From NCBI RefSeq assembly GCF_001640805.2, contig NC_066835.1, positions 5,946,227 through 6,010,226 of the forward strand: a DNA stretch of 64,000 nucleotides, given 5' to 3'. Under the pieces are notes generated by a model. It was given only the letters and a program-made list of their open reading frames with translations, was not told the origin of the DNA and did not search any database. The DNA comes from Lates calcarifer. Its lineage: Eukaryota; Chordata; Actinopteri; Centropomidae. A program made the translations under genes and the position numbers. Positions 24,480-37,801 of this stretch are shown here, in pieces; the first letter of the stretch is position 1, and every line of letters begins with the position of its first letter.

Positions 24480-27400
24480 CTAATAATAATATGATCATTT
24501 TGGTTTATTCCATCATGTAAGGTTTTCTGACCAGAGATACTGAAAATCAGATAGTAACGCTGTGTTGTACTTTGGGGTTGGTTCAGATTTTGTCTCTCCA
24601 ATAACCAAGTACAGTGTAGTCCTGCTGGAAAAAAAAAATCACTGATACTCTCTGTTATTTGCTACAAATAATGTTGTTTTCACCTGAACAAACAAACCAT
24701 GGTAAGCACTCCAGAGTTTCAATAAATGACTCTTAACGTGCCTGTTGCGAACACACTTTGTTCATTACCACCACAGATCAGCATTATGTGCTGCAACAAA
24801 TGAAAAGACAGTGTCACAGGCAATGAATGAAATGATCATTTCTCCCATGGTGATCAATATTTGGTTATTTTGTTAAGATTGCATTTGATATTTACAACTG
24901 CAGAGATCAATAGAAATTCTGTGAAGCTGTTTTATATCTGGGCGATGGTTTCCTATGAGGAGAGATAATGATTGCTGTTAATCTTCTTTTATTGGCCAAT
25001 TCCTTCCTGTATCACATATACGTGGATACAGTACATGGACACCATATGTGCATATCGTGTACCTCAAATACGCACATATACAATATGTGCTCATCAGTCT
25101 GAATGACAATTATCGCTCCTGTTTAATATTTAATGATTTGTTTTGTCTAATGGATTTGTGCTTAACTGCCATGACGTGAGTTATGGAGCTGCATTAATGT
25201 GCTAACCTCTGCTCAGAGGATCAGTGGAACACCATGAGGCGAGAGAATATGAAAAAGCTCCCATGATGCATGCACAGAAAAAAGTAAAAGTGAAAGAAGA
25301 ATAAGTATGATGTATTAAAGTGGTGCATGAAAAGATCAACATGAGACGAACTTTTCAAATTATAAAAAATGTGATTATAATTTTACAAGCACCACTACTT
25401 TTCTGTCTTTTTTCTAAAAAGAATAACTTATGGTACTAAATTGACTGTTCCCTAAACCTCTGCATCAAATAGCAATTTCCCAATCTTAGCAACTGTAGCT
25501 TTAGGCACGACGGGCCTCTTGAGCTTCGGGTTCCTCAGAATGTTGAATTATGCATGGTGATGTTGTAAGATCAAGAGTCACTGGATGGAGACTATTTTTG
25601 TAGCTTTTTCAAAACAAAAAAATGATAAATGGTTAAAACAGTATAATGTAAGCTGCAGCCATTAGCATGCCCAACTAACTAGCATACTACCTGCAGTAGT
25701 AACAGAGCAAAACTTCCAAAGCCAATGTAAGTACATTAGTTTGTGAGATTTTAGGTCAAATTTAAGAAAGAAAAAAAAAGAAAATAAGTCACATCCACTG
25801 TATTACCCCATTGTGTGATGTCACTGTGTTGTTAACAGTGCTGTTCTGCTTCATTGTAATTTGGGGAATACTTCAGCAAACCCAGTAGTGTTATGATATA
25901 AGGTTATGTTAACTAAACATATTGGTTAGTCCTAACTCTAAAAGCCTTTTCTCTTGTAGTGTTTAAAGTGACACATGGTTTGAAAATATCAGTAAATCTA
26001 TAAGTTAAGAAGTCAGTCTGTATTATGAAACAACAGGCTGGTCTTACATTTTTTTTTACATCAACTTGCAATTTGATAATTCCTTGAATACTGCGTCTCT
26101 CCAAAGTCCAAAGGCAGCAGGAATCAGGAGTAATATCCACAGGCTAACAAGCTAACAGGTTAATAATATAATAAACATTGAGTCTACAGCTTGACTCTAA
26201 TACATGAATGAATCTGGTGAGTCCTTCAGCTCCCATGCAAAGTAGTCCCTCCTTCATTTTTTGGCTTAGGGGATGTAATTTTCGAGGGCAGCAAGTCTGT
26301 ATGAGAACTGGAATCAGCAGGAGCCAAGTCGAGTCAAGTTTGTATGGATTTGTAGTAGAGAATGATCTCAGCAGTGACAGCACACTGCTGAGGCCTGAGG
26401 GGAAAACTTACAGTAGTGGTCAGTCACTACCTGAACTGCCTAAAGCAGGTGTTCTAGTATTTTTTTCTCTACTTCTTGAAAAGTGCCTTGGTGAAGTATT
26501 TCAGCACATATCTCTCCATGTGCCAAGGATTTGCTTATATGTGTATGAAAAAACTATACCTGGACTTTGTTTTTTGTTTTTTACAGTAGCTTATCCATTT
26601 TAACAAGTGGACAAAGCTGTCAGGACGCAGCCACTGCCCCTGTTTGCTCTCAGTAAATGTCAACTGCAACATTTCAACATTTTTTAGAACAATATTGTAA
26701 AATATTGTAAAATGTAAAAATATATGAGCTCCAGTTTGTGTTTGATTTGTGGTTTGTGTTTATAATATATACTAGTCAACAGCTATGAGACAGAGGTATG
26801 ATGATGTCTTGCTTTTTAGCTCACTCTTTGTTCCTACACCTACCCCAGCTAAGTTTCATCCAACTGTGGTGATCTGACAGCAGCTATGGTGAGTCATGAG
26901 TTTGATGAAAAGAATCAGATTGTTCAGATTTATTTCTTTGTTGAATGAAAAAGCAAGTAAAAGCAAGGCAGTAAAGTCATCATGAATATCTTTTCCCCGT
27001 GTGATGCCTGTGTTTGCTCAGTGGGAATAACCTATATCCACTCTCCTCTGTCAGGAATGACACACCACAGGATCATTTATAATTCAGCACAGACACCAAG
27101 CAGAGCCAGAGGAGGCACACAAGCGGCTTTCCTGCAGACAGCATTGGAGTGGAGCAACAATTACCAGCCTCTCATGCGTCTCCATCCATGTATGCCCGTG
27201 CAGGAGACATGCAGGTGCACACAGGTGATGACATTTACCAGCGTTCATGTAAGTGTCAGTGCAGAGGAGAAAGGGTTAACAAGATTAGCCCTTTCTGTCT
27301 TGCAGCTGCTGACATGTGTGTCACATAAACGCACAAATACTTATTGTTCATTTTGCGTTATGGACATTTTTGCCCTCATCCATGTGTGTCTTCACTGATA

Positions 27401-30400
27401 ATAAGCTTTCAGCTTGCATCACCATTGCACTCACAAAACCCTCTTGAATGATGAACTTGAGTTCTTTTTTTCCCCATCTCGTCCGAGCCTTTCACTTCTT
27501 TGTGTCTCAAGCCGCCTCTTCATCAAAAAGCTTTTTAATTGCTCCGAGTTTAGAAATGTGCCATGATTTAATGAACCCTCATCAACTTAATTGGTTGCAA
27601 AGTATTCACACACATTTAATATAGCCAGCTGAGTGCACACGTACACACAGATAAACACACAGGGGTATATAACAGGCAAACACAAATGTGCAAAATGACA
27701 TACTCACACACTAAATCAGGCTTTAACGGAGCAGCTAAGAAGATCATTTATTATGATGACATTGTGGGATGAGCAGGGAATAGCTTCTTCCCTGAAGTTG
27801 CTCCTCTCTCTGAGTCCATAACTGGGACACAGATACAGCATAAAACAGCAGCCATAACTGCAGCTCTCCTTGGCTGGATATCATGTCTAACAGCCTGACG
27901 GAAGAAGTATCGATCAGCTACGTTCACTGAGAGCTATTCTTCATCTGAAATGGTGGTAGCATGGTTACTGAAATTAAAATGCGGAGAGGAGTGCACTCTT
28001 GTATCGGTGAATTACAGGCCAAAACGTCTTCAGCAGCATATGTATTTATAAAAAGCAAGTGCACACACACAAACACACACATTCTGATACTGAGATTTAT
28101 CTGGACAGAAGCAACAGACTGCGCTGCCTTTATCAGGGTTGTGTCCCCAGATACAAACACTTTTCTAAATAAGAAAGTGCTGCTATTATACAACAAGCAA
28201 AGAGGAGAATACGCCAAATGTGAATGCAGGAGCTGTTTGCAAGAATGTAGCCGAGGGCAAAAACCTGGCTGCTCAGTGCAAACACAAGTATAAAGTCTGT
28301 CTTGCTGCACCTAAATTCTCTCCGGAACAAAATTACACTGAAGAAAAATAGATCTTAACACAAACTGTTCCGGCTGAGTTTCACTTTCTAGCACAGGTTA
28401 TGAAACATGTTTATGTCAAAGTCTCCCAAATAGAGAAACGCCTGATCTTAATAATGGGAAATAAAATCTGTTTTTTTCCTTGTATCCCTGTTTGACATCA
28501 TGTGATTTGACCGCTGCAGTGGTCACAAAGACATGTTTAATGGCATTTGCAAGCGAGTGAGGCAGCAACATGACAGTTTGAGATGTATGTTGACAAAGAA
28601 CTGTGTGGACTTCTGAGAGTAACGACACTAAACTGATCCTCATATTGTTGATAAGCAGCTTAAAGCATGTCAAGGTCTGAGTCTGGGTGATTATTTAACA
28701 TTTTAATAGATCCTCCCTGCTTTTTAATCTTGGCTGGTTATATGTGGCTTTATATATTAGTCTAACACACATATGATTAATCCCCAGTGGTAAAACTGTG
28801 TTTTTATGTATCTATCTCTTGTTTATCAGTGTTGATGCTCTTTAATACAAAATAGAATACATTTTACCACTTAGATCATGCTATAAGTTGTACTATATAA
28901 CGTATTTACCATGTGATTGATGTTAATGGCTGTTTAAAAGCTGCTATAAGCTGTAATTTTCTTCTTTTTCCCAGAACCACTTTCCATTTTTTCTCACCAA
29001 CCATTTGACAGTATGGGAAGCTGAGCTGGCACATTAACCTTAACACTCTGCTGAAGATCTGAGCTAACAGGTTACAGGTTCAAGTGCCAGATTCGGCTAA
29101 TATGATCTAACACACAGACAGATGACAAATTAAATGGCAAAAGTGAATAAATGGAAAATCATAATGAATGGAGATGCTTCCATACTAGAGTGAATTTATA
29201 GTGTATCACACACACTCTTAAATGCGGAAAAGTGCTGATTTTTGGATCAGGAGAGAAAGTTGTCAGTGACACTGAAAGGAGGGTTCATGAGTGAAATGCA
29301 GATGATTACAGCTTTAGTCACAAACGCTGCTCTCTGTGCTTTTCACATTCTCAGACACACTCTCTCCTGGAAGGAATTCATAGTGCTGTTTCTATGTGCA
29401 TGTAGATGGATTTGAGATGTAAATGGAAGTACACAAGCTGCTATTACTGCAGTAGGATTTCACTTTAAGCACTTTTGCCAAGCAAACTGCCCAGGACATC
29501 ATGTTGAGTCATATGTTAAAGACATGGTAATCAAAATACCTTTAGAATGAATATTATATCTTAAAAAATGCAAACTTTTGAACAAATCTTAGTCCAGTTT
29601 CATGTTTCAGTTGCATTCCGAGCAGCTTGCTGACAAAGGACTATCTGCTTACCTGGGCTGATGATGAGCTGCCATCTCGCTCATCTCTGACTAAGATACT
29701 TGGCTTGGTGCTATATTTCCTTATGAAATTCCAGTTTTGCAGGATCATGTGTCTCCAGTTTTCATTAGATGGTGCATGTCTTTGTAATGGAATACAAGAA
29801 AGCATAGGAGTTGTATTTATATAGTGTTTTTTACTTTTGGGAAAAATCATTTTCCCACTTATTTAAAATGGCACATGAATGTGTTGAAAATCAAGAAGTC
29901 TGACTTTTCCATCAGCTACTTTAATGTGTATTTGTGGATCAGTGACTGTGAACACACAGATGTAACCCAGTCTACACATCGGTAAATTGATAATCTGTGC
30001 ACACACGTAAAAGAAACAAAATATGAGATCAATCAACTTAAAGTTGGTAATTTATATGTAAAATATATATATTTTTAAGTTTAGTTGTTTTTAATATAAA
30101 TGAAAATTAAAATGCGTGCAAAGAAAGTTTCTGGATGCCAAGAACCTCCTGGAGCTCAGGTTGCAGAATAAATCCCCAAAAGCAGGTAAAACAATGTTTT
30201 CATTAACACTAATCAATACTATTGACCATCCAGAGAGCCTTTAGTTCAACAGCACTCTGGCGTGCTTGCAAATTACTATGTGATGATGAAGACCACCCAC
30301 ACAGAGTCACTCCCTCCTTTCCCCTCCATTCATCCTCCCCTCTTATCTAAGGCCATTCCTAATTCTCTGTCTTTTCTTCATTCACATCATTCCATCTGCT

Positions 30401-31650
30401 TTACACTCCAGTGTCTTGTGCATCATATCTTGCATCCTCACAGAACATGTAAAAGGACATCTGTGTAGTTTCAGAGGTCAATTTAATTTCTTTCAGTAAA
30501 TCAACATCTGAGGGAGGCATCTTCGACTTTTGAGCATTTGTGTGTCTGTCAGAAGTGATGGGAGGAGTAGCGCGGTGAAAACCTCGAGAACAAGAAGATT
30601 TGAGCAATTTGCACATAATAATACGTGTGACCATCTCCGTCATAATGTGCCCATTGCTGTGACGAGGCAGGTTCAGTCTCATCAAGCCTCGTGTCAGAAC
30701 AATTGATGGGAAGCACACAGTGTAATAGGTCTCCCTGTCCTGTCCATAGTGGTGCTTGCATCTCCTGGGAGATTCATTCACACGACACGGAGAGGTTGCC
30801 TGAAGCCCAGCAAAGAAAATGAAAAAGCTTCGTGTGTGGAGATTAATCCTGCACATCCAGCAGAGAGATGAATAAAATTCTAGTTTTAATAGCTTTTCTT
30901 CCTTCAATCAAAGTTTTAAGAGGATTTGCACAAAATTAAATAGATTTTGACATATGGAACTGAAAAACAAGGTAGTTTACAGTCATGGCTACTTAAGGAT
31001 GCGAGGAAAGGTGAAAAGAAGAGAGAGAGAGAGAATAGGAGCTCCAGAGGTGAATTCTATGGAAACATAGCATGTAATTAGTTTGTATTATTCCTAGCCA
31101 CGCAGCAAGTTTGTAACGGATATTTCTTGATCCATTATTCCCTTCCAGGTGTGTGTGTGTGTGTGTAAAGTGGATCTGGGGCTCCATCCTCCTCTGAATG
31201 CAGCTGAGAGTCCAGGTGTCTTTTTCACATCACACTCAAAACTGAATTCATTGGGACTCAAGTGCTGCTGCTGCACCACTTACATGCACCACCAGCACCG
31301 TCCACATGTTGGCATTCATCAGTGACCTGAGTGTGTGTGGTTGAATTATAGCCACTTGAGATGAGGATGCAGCTTTAAGACTTCACATGGAGAAGGGTCA
31401 CTGACAGCAGCTGGTCCTAATGGGAAGATATATGTAACACCATGTGCGCTTTGTCAATTATGACAACTGCTCTGTATACAACAACTCAACTGTCGATGTA
31501 GTAATTTGCCATAGTTGTGTGGGTTTTTTTTTTTTTAAAACATTTTTATTTAGATATTAATTTCAATTTCATTTGAGGCAATGTTAGCTAGTTAGCTAGT
31601 TAATCAGCTAACAGGCAGTTAGCTTAGCTTAGCACAAAGACTGACAGATT
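24480..31650. other. Intergenic, no gene recognised
   Basis: AT-rich sequence with short CA runs. Reading frames of 100-130 codons at 26208-26603, 26982-27398, 27924-28310 and 30401-30907 show no domain, no splice context and composition like their surroundings, so I treat them as chance. A piece resembling the middle of the 31652 element (GTTAGCTTAGCTTAGC) begins at about 31585. Confidence 0.6.
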
Positions 31651-31651
31651 G

Positions 31652-32240
31652 TTAAAAAGATCAACATTTTGGGAAATACACTTTGTCACTTTGTAACTGC
31701 TAACAGTTAAATGCCACTCTTATATCCATGTGATAAATTCAGAGCTGGAACCAGAAGGCAATTACATCTAGCTAAACCTGTAAAGCGCCTTAATCAACTC
31801 AGTGTATCACATTTATTCAATCTGTACACAAACAGAAATAAGTCTGTGGTTTTAGGGGAGAATTTCCTGGCAGACAACACAGTAACTAAAACCTGTGCTC
31901 ACTGACTATTTGGTAACCAACGCTATAGCGACAGGGGCTGCACAGAAATGCTGAGCGATGTGGAAACTGTTGCTCGTTAAGAAAGTGTTACGATATCCAA
32001 CTCCCATTAATCAGTAGCCTTTAGAGGTGCTGATAGATGCAATTTTTTTTAAAAAATGGCGAGAGTGAGGCTAGCTTTTTCTCCTGCTTCACGGTATTTA
32101 AGCTAAGCTAGGCTAACTATCTCCTGGTGCCAGTTCTGAATTTAACTCTCAGACTTGAGAGTGGTATCAATCTTCTCATCTGACTCTCATAAAGAAATCG
32201 AACAAGCACAATCCTCAAAATGTTGAACTCTTTCTTTATA
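31652..32240 (+). mobile_element. 589-bp inverted-repeat element, family D (MITE-like)
   Basis: Begins TTAAAAAGATCAACATTTTG; the far end on minus reads GTTCAACATTTTGAGGATTG, giving terminal inverted repeats around CAACATTTTG. The interior has the family hallmarks AAGCTAAGCTAGGCTAACTA and GAGAGTGGTATCAATCTTCT. No open frame, so non-autonomous. A second, more diverged copy is at 46690-47190. Confidence 0.7.
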
Positions 32241-33147
32241 GGTCCTACAAACCCATACATATGTTTTTAATTTCCCTGGCTCACATTACAGGATTACTGG
32301 GTTACATGCAGTGTTTTTATTGCTTTGTTTTTTCATTGACTGCTTTTCTGGGTTGGTTTGTCATGTTGGCCTGAAACCTTATGATACTTATGACTGAGGT
32401 GTTTACATTGCAACATGCATTAATATGACATGCACATTATGCAAACAAGTGAACAAATTAGAAACAAGGATTTACCATGCCCGTTGCATGAAGGAAATGA
32501 AAGCAAAATGAATCCCAAAATTTCCTCAATCTTTATTATCTGAGCACACACATGTACTGATATTCTTATAGAAACTAACAGATGGGTGTACAGTATGTAA
32601 TGCTCCTGATGACATGAGGCTCCTGCTGTGCTTGAAACTGAAGCACCGCATCATATGGAGAACCATGGCTCATGAGGGAGATATCAGGAGCAGATAGACA
32701 GATTTAATAAGTAAAACCATCAGGTAACTAAAACATGCGAAGGAGCTCTGGAGTCTACCTTGTGGGCAAAATGGTCCTCTGAGACTGGTCTAAGTGCATA
32801 TAGTATGTGTGACTGCGAGACAATGCCACTGAAACAGATGCATTAATAGATCTATGCATTATTTAGCGTGTTTACTGACTGTATACCAAAGCTTTAGCAA
32901 ATGCCCTCAGTAAGGGGTCTCTCACTGTCTCTCTTTATAATTACAGATTCCAGTTTGTCTCACAGAACCTTCTCCACTGTTACCAATTAGAGCATTTCAA
33001 CTTAACCCACCATTCCAGATGCGTGTTGGACGCACTCTGATAGACACTGGGCTCACAGGAGACGACTTCTTGCTCGTCTACACTGGGAGGTGAGAGAATT
33101 ATCATGCTCAACAGGTTGGCTCCAGGCTGCACTGATTCTATGTCTCA

Positions 33148-33184
<37 letters not shown>

Positions 33185-34009
33185 AGAAGAAACCACTAAA
33201 AGTATACATCTAATGTAGAAACTCACAAACACACACATTTCACACACATGCACGTCTCCCACACCACATGGTTAATTAATTCTAATTTGAATGGCCGTGG
33301 CCTCACCTCCTACACTCATGCCTTCTGATGGAGCCTGGAGAAGACATTACAGCATCTTCAGTGAGCAAGAAAGACTGAAGCAAAACCGTGAATGTGAAAG
33401 TAAAAAAAAAAAAAAAAATGTCAGCGTGAGCTGATGTGATCGAGAGAGGCACATTGCTCCTGAGTGACAGCTGGGACTTGTGGCTTAAAGTTTGGCAGGC
33501 AGCTCTGCGACTGGCAGCCAAAAGTGGTGGAATTAAATTTGGAGGATTTTAATATCTGGAAACCCCGTAATATGTATGTCAGTAAACAGCATAAAACAGA
33601 CACACACTGGGGCTAGGTTATGATTTCTGATACCATTACAAGAGATGAGACAAGGACTCCAACCATGTCTGGACAGAGAGCCCTCTGACAGCTGTTAAGG
33701 AAGAAGATTTAAGTTTGAATGTGATTTACAGTTTACAGTTCCTAATGGCAAAGCAAGTAGTGGTATTTAGGTGTGGGGTATTTTGTTGATGGGTAACACC
33801 ATGTGACCATACCTGAGTTGCCATATTGTAGGAATGATTAACTCACAGTGAACATTAAGCAACAATGCATGTTTAGCATTGATTCAAATGAGTTACATGC
33901 CAACATGATTTGTATGTACAGAATATTTAGACCAATAGAAATATTGTACAGCTGTGTTTTCAGCTGCACCTACTGGCTGTAGGAATGGCAATGTCTGCTG
34001 GTTGGACGT

Positions 34010-34235
34010 CAGTTACCAGGCCCAGACTTACAATGAAATTTAACACAGACCTTTATGGACCCCCTGAGGATAATTCTTCAGGTTTTTAGTGAAATGTCTC
34101 CATAACTGTCAGATGAATTACAGTTGAATTTGGTGCAGACATTCATGCTCCTATTAAGATAAATTGTAATCACCTTGGTGATCTCTTAACTTTTAATCTA
34201 GTGCCATCAATACTTTAGTGAATGGCTAAATAGCC
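34010..34235 (+). mobile_element. Family A repeat, diverged copy
   Basis: Carries TTAGTGAAATGTCTCCATAA, TGGTGCAGACATTCATGCTC and ACCTTGGTGATCTCTTAACT, the plus-strand form of motifs found reversed at 43835 and 46240. Confidence 0.55.
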
Positions 34236-35288
34236 GTCAAACTATTTAGTCAGTGATTCAGTGTCAAACCTGAGATGGCTTCATCAGTGCATCCAATGGA
34301 AATATTCAGTCATATGCATTATTTTATGCACATTAATTCAGCCTCACATAAATGGCATCTTCCACTAGAATTTAACGTTCAGTGGTGGGTTTGAAATGGT
34401 TGTGGCTGCACAGAATTTTGTGAGCTTCTCAAATCATCATTATTAAAAATATGGGCCCGTTGCATAATGTTTACAATGTTAGTGGAAGGGCAATCCTTCT
34501 TTTCTTTACAGTAGAATAATGGATAGTGCCTTGTCATTCATCTGGATAGTGCAGTAACTTAAGTATCAAGGGAAAAGTTTACCAACACTTCACAGAGACG
34601 AACGCACACTTGGATCCGTTACTCATTTATCTCTACTAATTAGACTACAACAGTAAAAGGATGTCTCTATGACTCCCCGGTGGATGTTGACCTTAGTTAA
34701 TAGCTTTGCTGATTTCCTCACCACATTTCCTTGTCCACATTATCTCAGCAGGTAAAAACAGCTCCGGCGCCGTGTCAGAGATTCTGAACCTGTCATGCAA
34801 CAAAGGGCTGCTGGCCTCATTAATAAAAAAGATTAACTCACAGAGGCTTATCAGTAGCTATTGACCCTGGCTGACTGATTTGCTACACCTGTGTGATCGA
34901 TGGGCTGGGTTAATCCTGCGTGGTTAAGAGAAAGAGAAGGGGGAGGGAGGGAGGGAGGTGAGAGAAAGTTGGAGGATGGTGGAGATGTCTCACTTTGAGA
35001 TCCTTGTTTCTGCCTCTGCCCGCTTTTTAAGTGTGAACATCCGTTGACATCTAATGCGTGTGTGGGTGTGTACAAATACACACACCCACGCGTGCCTGAC
35101 TGCACTACCCCCCCCCCATCACCCACACACACACGTATATCCTCCTCATAACAGTACCTCGTGTGGATTATTTTACAAGGATACTGAATAAAAATTATTA
35201 TTTCCAGCAAAAATAAAAGAGTTTTCAGTATTTCCTAGCATGCTTTTGCTCCAGATGAATCACTGTTCAGTGTACGGCACACAGAAAC

Positions 35289-35289
35289 A

Positions 35290-35337
<48 letters not shown>
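35289..35337 (+). repeat. CA microsatellite upstream of cck
   Basis: About 48 nt of nearly pure AC ending in AAAACACAC, 220 nt upstream of the cck TATA box. Confidence 0.95.
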
Positions 35338-35340
<3 letters not shown>

Positions 35341-35507
35341 CACACTGTTAATGCACGTCAACCAGGCAACTCCAGATGCAGAATTTTATGACGAGCAAAC
35401 AGACAATAAAACTGAAGCACGCTGTTGAATTGTTGAGGTTGTAACAAATACACTCACATTAGGCTTGCAAACACACCAAGGAATACACAGGATGTACACT
35501 GAGGCAA

Positions 35508-35532
35508 CACACAAACACACACACACACACAC
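35508..35532 (+). repeat. CA microsatellite next to the cck TATA box
   Basis: A 25-nt AC tract ends 20 nt before the TATA box, with only a GC-rich GGGCGCTGAGCGGGG between them. Confidence 0.9.
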
Positions 35533-35552
35533 TCAGGGCGCTGAGCGGGGAG

Positions 35553-35560
35553 TATAAAAG
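35553..35560 (+). promoter_or_regulatory. cck: cck TATA box
   Basis: TATAAAAG preceded by a GC-rich stretch. Initiation about 30 nt downstream (near 35583) leaves a short first exon ending at a good donor, CTCAAG|GTAAGA. Confidence 0.8.
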
Positions 35561-35582
35561 GGGCATCCTTCCCACTCAACAG

Positions 35583-35640
35583 AGAAGTGCTCTCCTCACT
35601 CTCACACACTCCTCTAATACGCTGAATCTCTTTTCTCAAG
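35583..35640 (+). other. cck: cck exon 1 (5' untranslated)
   Basis: About 58 nt from the predicted start site to the donor at 35641. It has no ATG. Vertebrate cck genes also have a noncoding first exon. Its 5' end is estimated from the TATA position. Confidence 0.7.
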
Positions 35641-36354
35641 GTAAGACAACCACGTTTTCTTTTCTTATGATTTGACAGACGAGAGATTTTTGCATTTTAT
35701 GAGATGTCTTTTACAGTATAAAAATGTTTTTTCTTCTTTATGCTCAGACTGGAATTCAACCATGGAGGCTATTTTTATATAAATTCAACAGAATTTATAC
35801 ATTTTATGTCAATTTTACCACAATTTTTTTGACATAATCAATCAATATTTATGTGACTGTATCACATTTGATATGTTTTATTGTGAATATATTGATAAAT
35901 TAGTGTCTTGCTTCACTTTCTTACATTCTATCTCAAGAATTTATTTCCAGAGATGTGTCCTTAAAGCAAAAGAGAAATTGGAAATTCTTTCTTTGTTGAC
36001 AACAAGGTTGAGCTGACCTGCTGATATTGTGCTCAGGATATGAACATCCAGCGATCTGCAGTGACAAAGCTGTTGTGTTGCGTGTTGTGCCCGTGGACCA
36101 CAGTGTGAATATGCTGTTCTGATTCACGCGCCTTTTTCGGTGCAGTCATCAGAGTTATCATTAACTGTGAAAGAGCTGTTGTCTGGCAGATGGCAGAGGG
36201 TCTTGGTTGTAGTTTCTCAGTATGGAATATGACTGTTGAGTCAGAAGACATAAGCACCTGCTGTAAAACCCAGACTGGACTGTACATCTCAAATCCCCTC
36301 TTATTAAACTTTGCCTGTGTGTTTCTCTCTCTCCCTTTTCTCACCATGTTTCAG

Positions 36355-37551
36355 ATGACTGCAGGGCTGTGTGTGTGTGTCGTGCTGGCAGTCCTGTGTA
36401 TGAGCTGTCTGGGGCTCCCCCTCTCCTCTCAGCCCCTAGACGAGAGCCAGCGCTCCATCTCTGCTCCTTCTGAAGGTACGACTGTGGGCGAACACATTCA
36501 TCAACATCACAGGGGAGTTTTTATATCTGATGCCTGATCTTTTGTATGTGTGTGTGTGTGTGTGTGGTGTGTGTGTGTCTACTTTTGTGTGTGCTAAGTA
36601 GCTCTCCTTGAGGTAGACACCCACATCTTAGGAGAGCCCCATCTCCGACACAGCCGCTCTGCCCCCCAGCTGAAAGCTCTTCCTGTGGCTGAGGAGGATG
36701 GAGACTCCCGGGCCAACCTCAGTGAGCTGCTGGCAAGACTCATCTCCTCCAGAAAAGGTATGTGTCTGTGTGTGTGCATTTGTGTGTGTGTTTCTCTGTA
36801 TGTGTATTAGTTTTCTTGCATTTGGGTGTCATTCTGCAAACTCTTGAAGGACATAAGGAGTGGAGGAGTGTGTGAGTATATTAAGAAAACATCTGGCAAT
36901 AACAATATTTACAACAAATGTTCATTTTCAGAGACAAGTGCTCTTCCTCGCCACTCTCCTCCCCTTGGTCTTGCTAATTACTGGAATCAGCGCACAGCCA
37001 GCTTTGTAAAATGAATTAGTGGCTCTGAAAAGCTTTTGTGGTTTGAAAGAGCGTGTATTAGTGTGCGCAGCCTTCCGGCCATTTCTCCTTGTACCATCTT
37101 ATTTCACTTTTTTTCTCCTCCCTGTTTCACTCTCAGTCGCTTGAATTTTTTTTTCTTTGACACGAGCAAACAAAACCTCAATCCTGTCATAGTTCCTCAT
37201 CCTGCATCTTTAGTCAGCGATTTACAAATCACAGTGAGTCATTTTCAGGATTCGTTCACTACCAACAGACTGGGAAAAATGGTGAGATTGTGACTTTTAT
37301 TTCTTGATGACTGGATGATTCATTTCTGTCTATTTGCCTTCAGACATGGAATACCATATTTACTCATTGATGCACAAATATGCATGTATCAGAATTCCAG
37401 TTACATTTTCACATATTAAAGTTGAAGTTGTAAAATCTTGAGTTTAAGACTTTAGGAAAGAGAGAACACAAAACAGAAACTGTTCAATCAAACAGCACAG
37501 TCTATAAAATGTCAAAGGGCACATTGAAATTAATATGTAATACCTTAAGTA

Positions 37552-37608
<57 letters not shown>

Positions 37609-37739
37609 GGGTGGGTGTTTGTGCTTGTGTGCTCGCTGTTCACTTGCATGTTTCGGTGTAGGAGGTGTCGTTGTCAAGCCTTCTGCAGCCAATCTTCTCA
37701 GAACACCAAGGAACTGAAGCTCTGTGTTTATGTGTGTGC

Positions 37740-37801
<62 letters not shown>

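Larger units (their letters stand above)
32241..35507. other. Region upstream of cck, no gene recognised
   Basis: Contains CA microsatellites at about 33151-33181 and 35289-35337, an A17 run near 33402 and a family A repeat at 34010. A single-copy-looking stretch at about 34640-34860 with a GC-rich core could be a distal cck element, but nothing in the sequence proves it. Confidence 0.5.
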
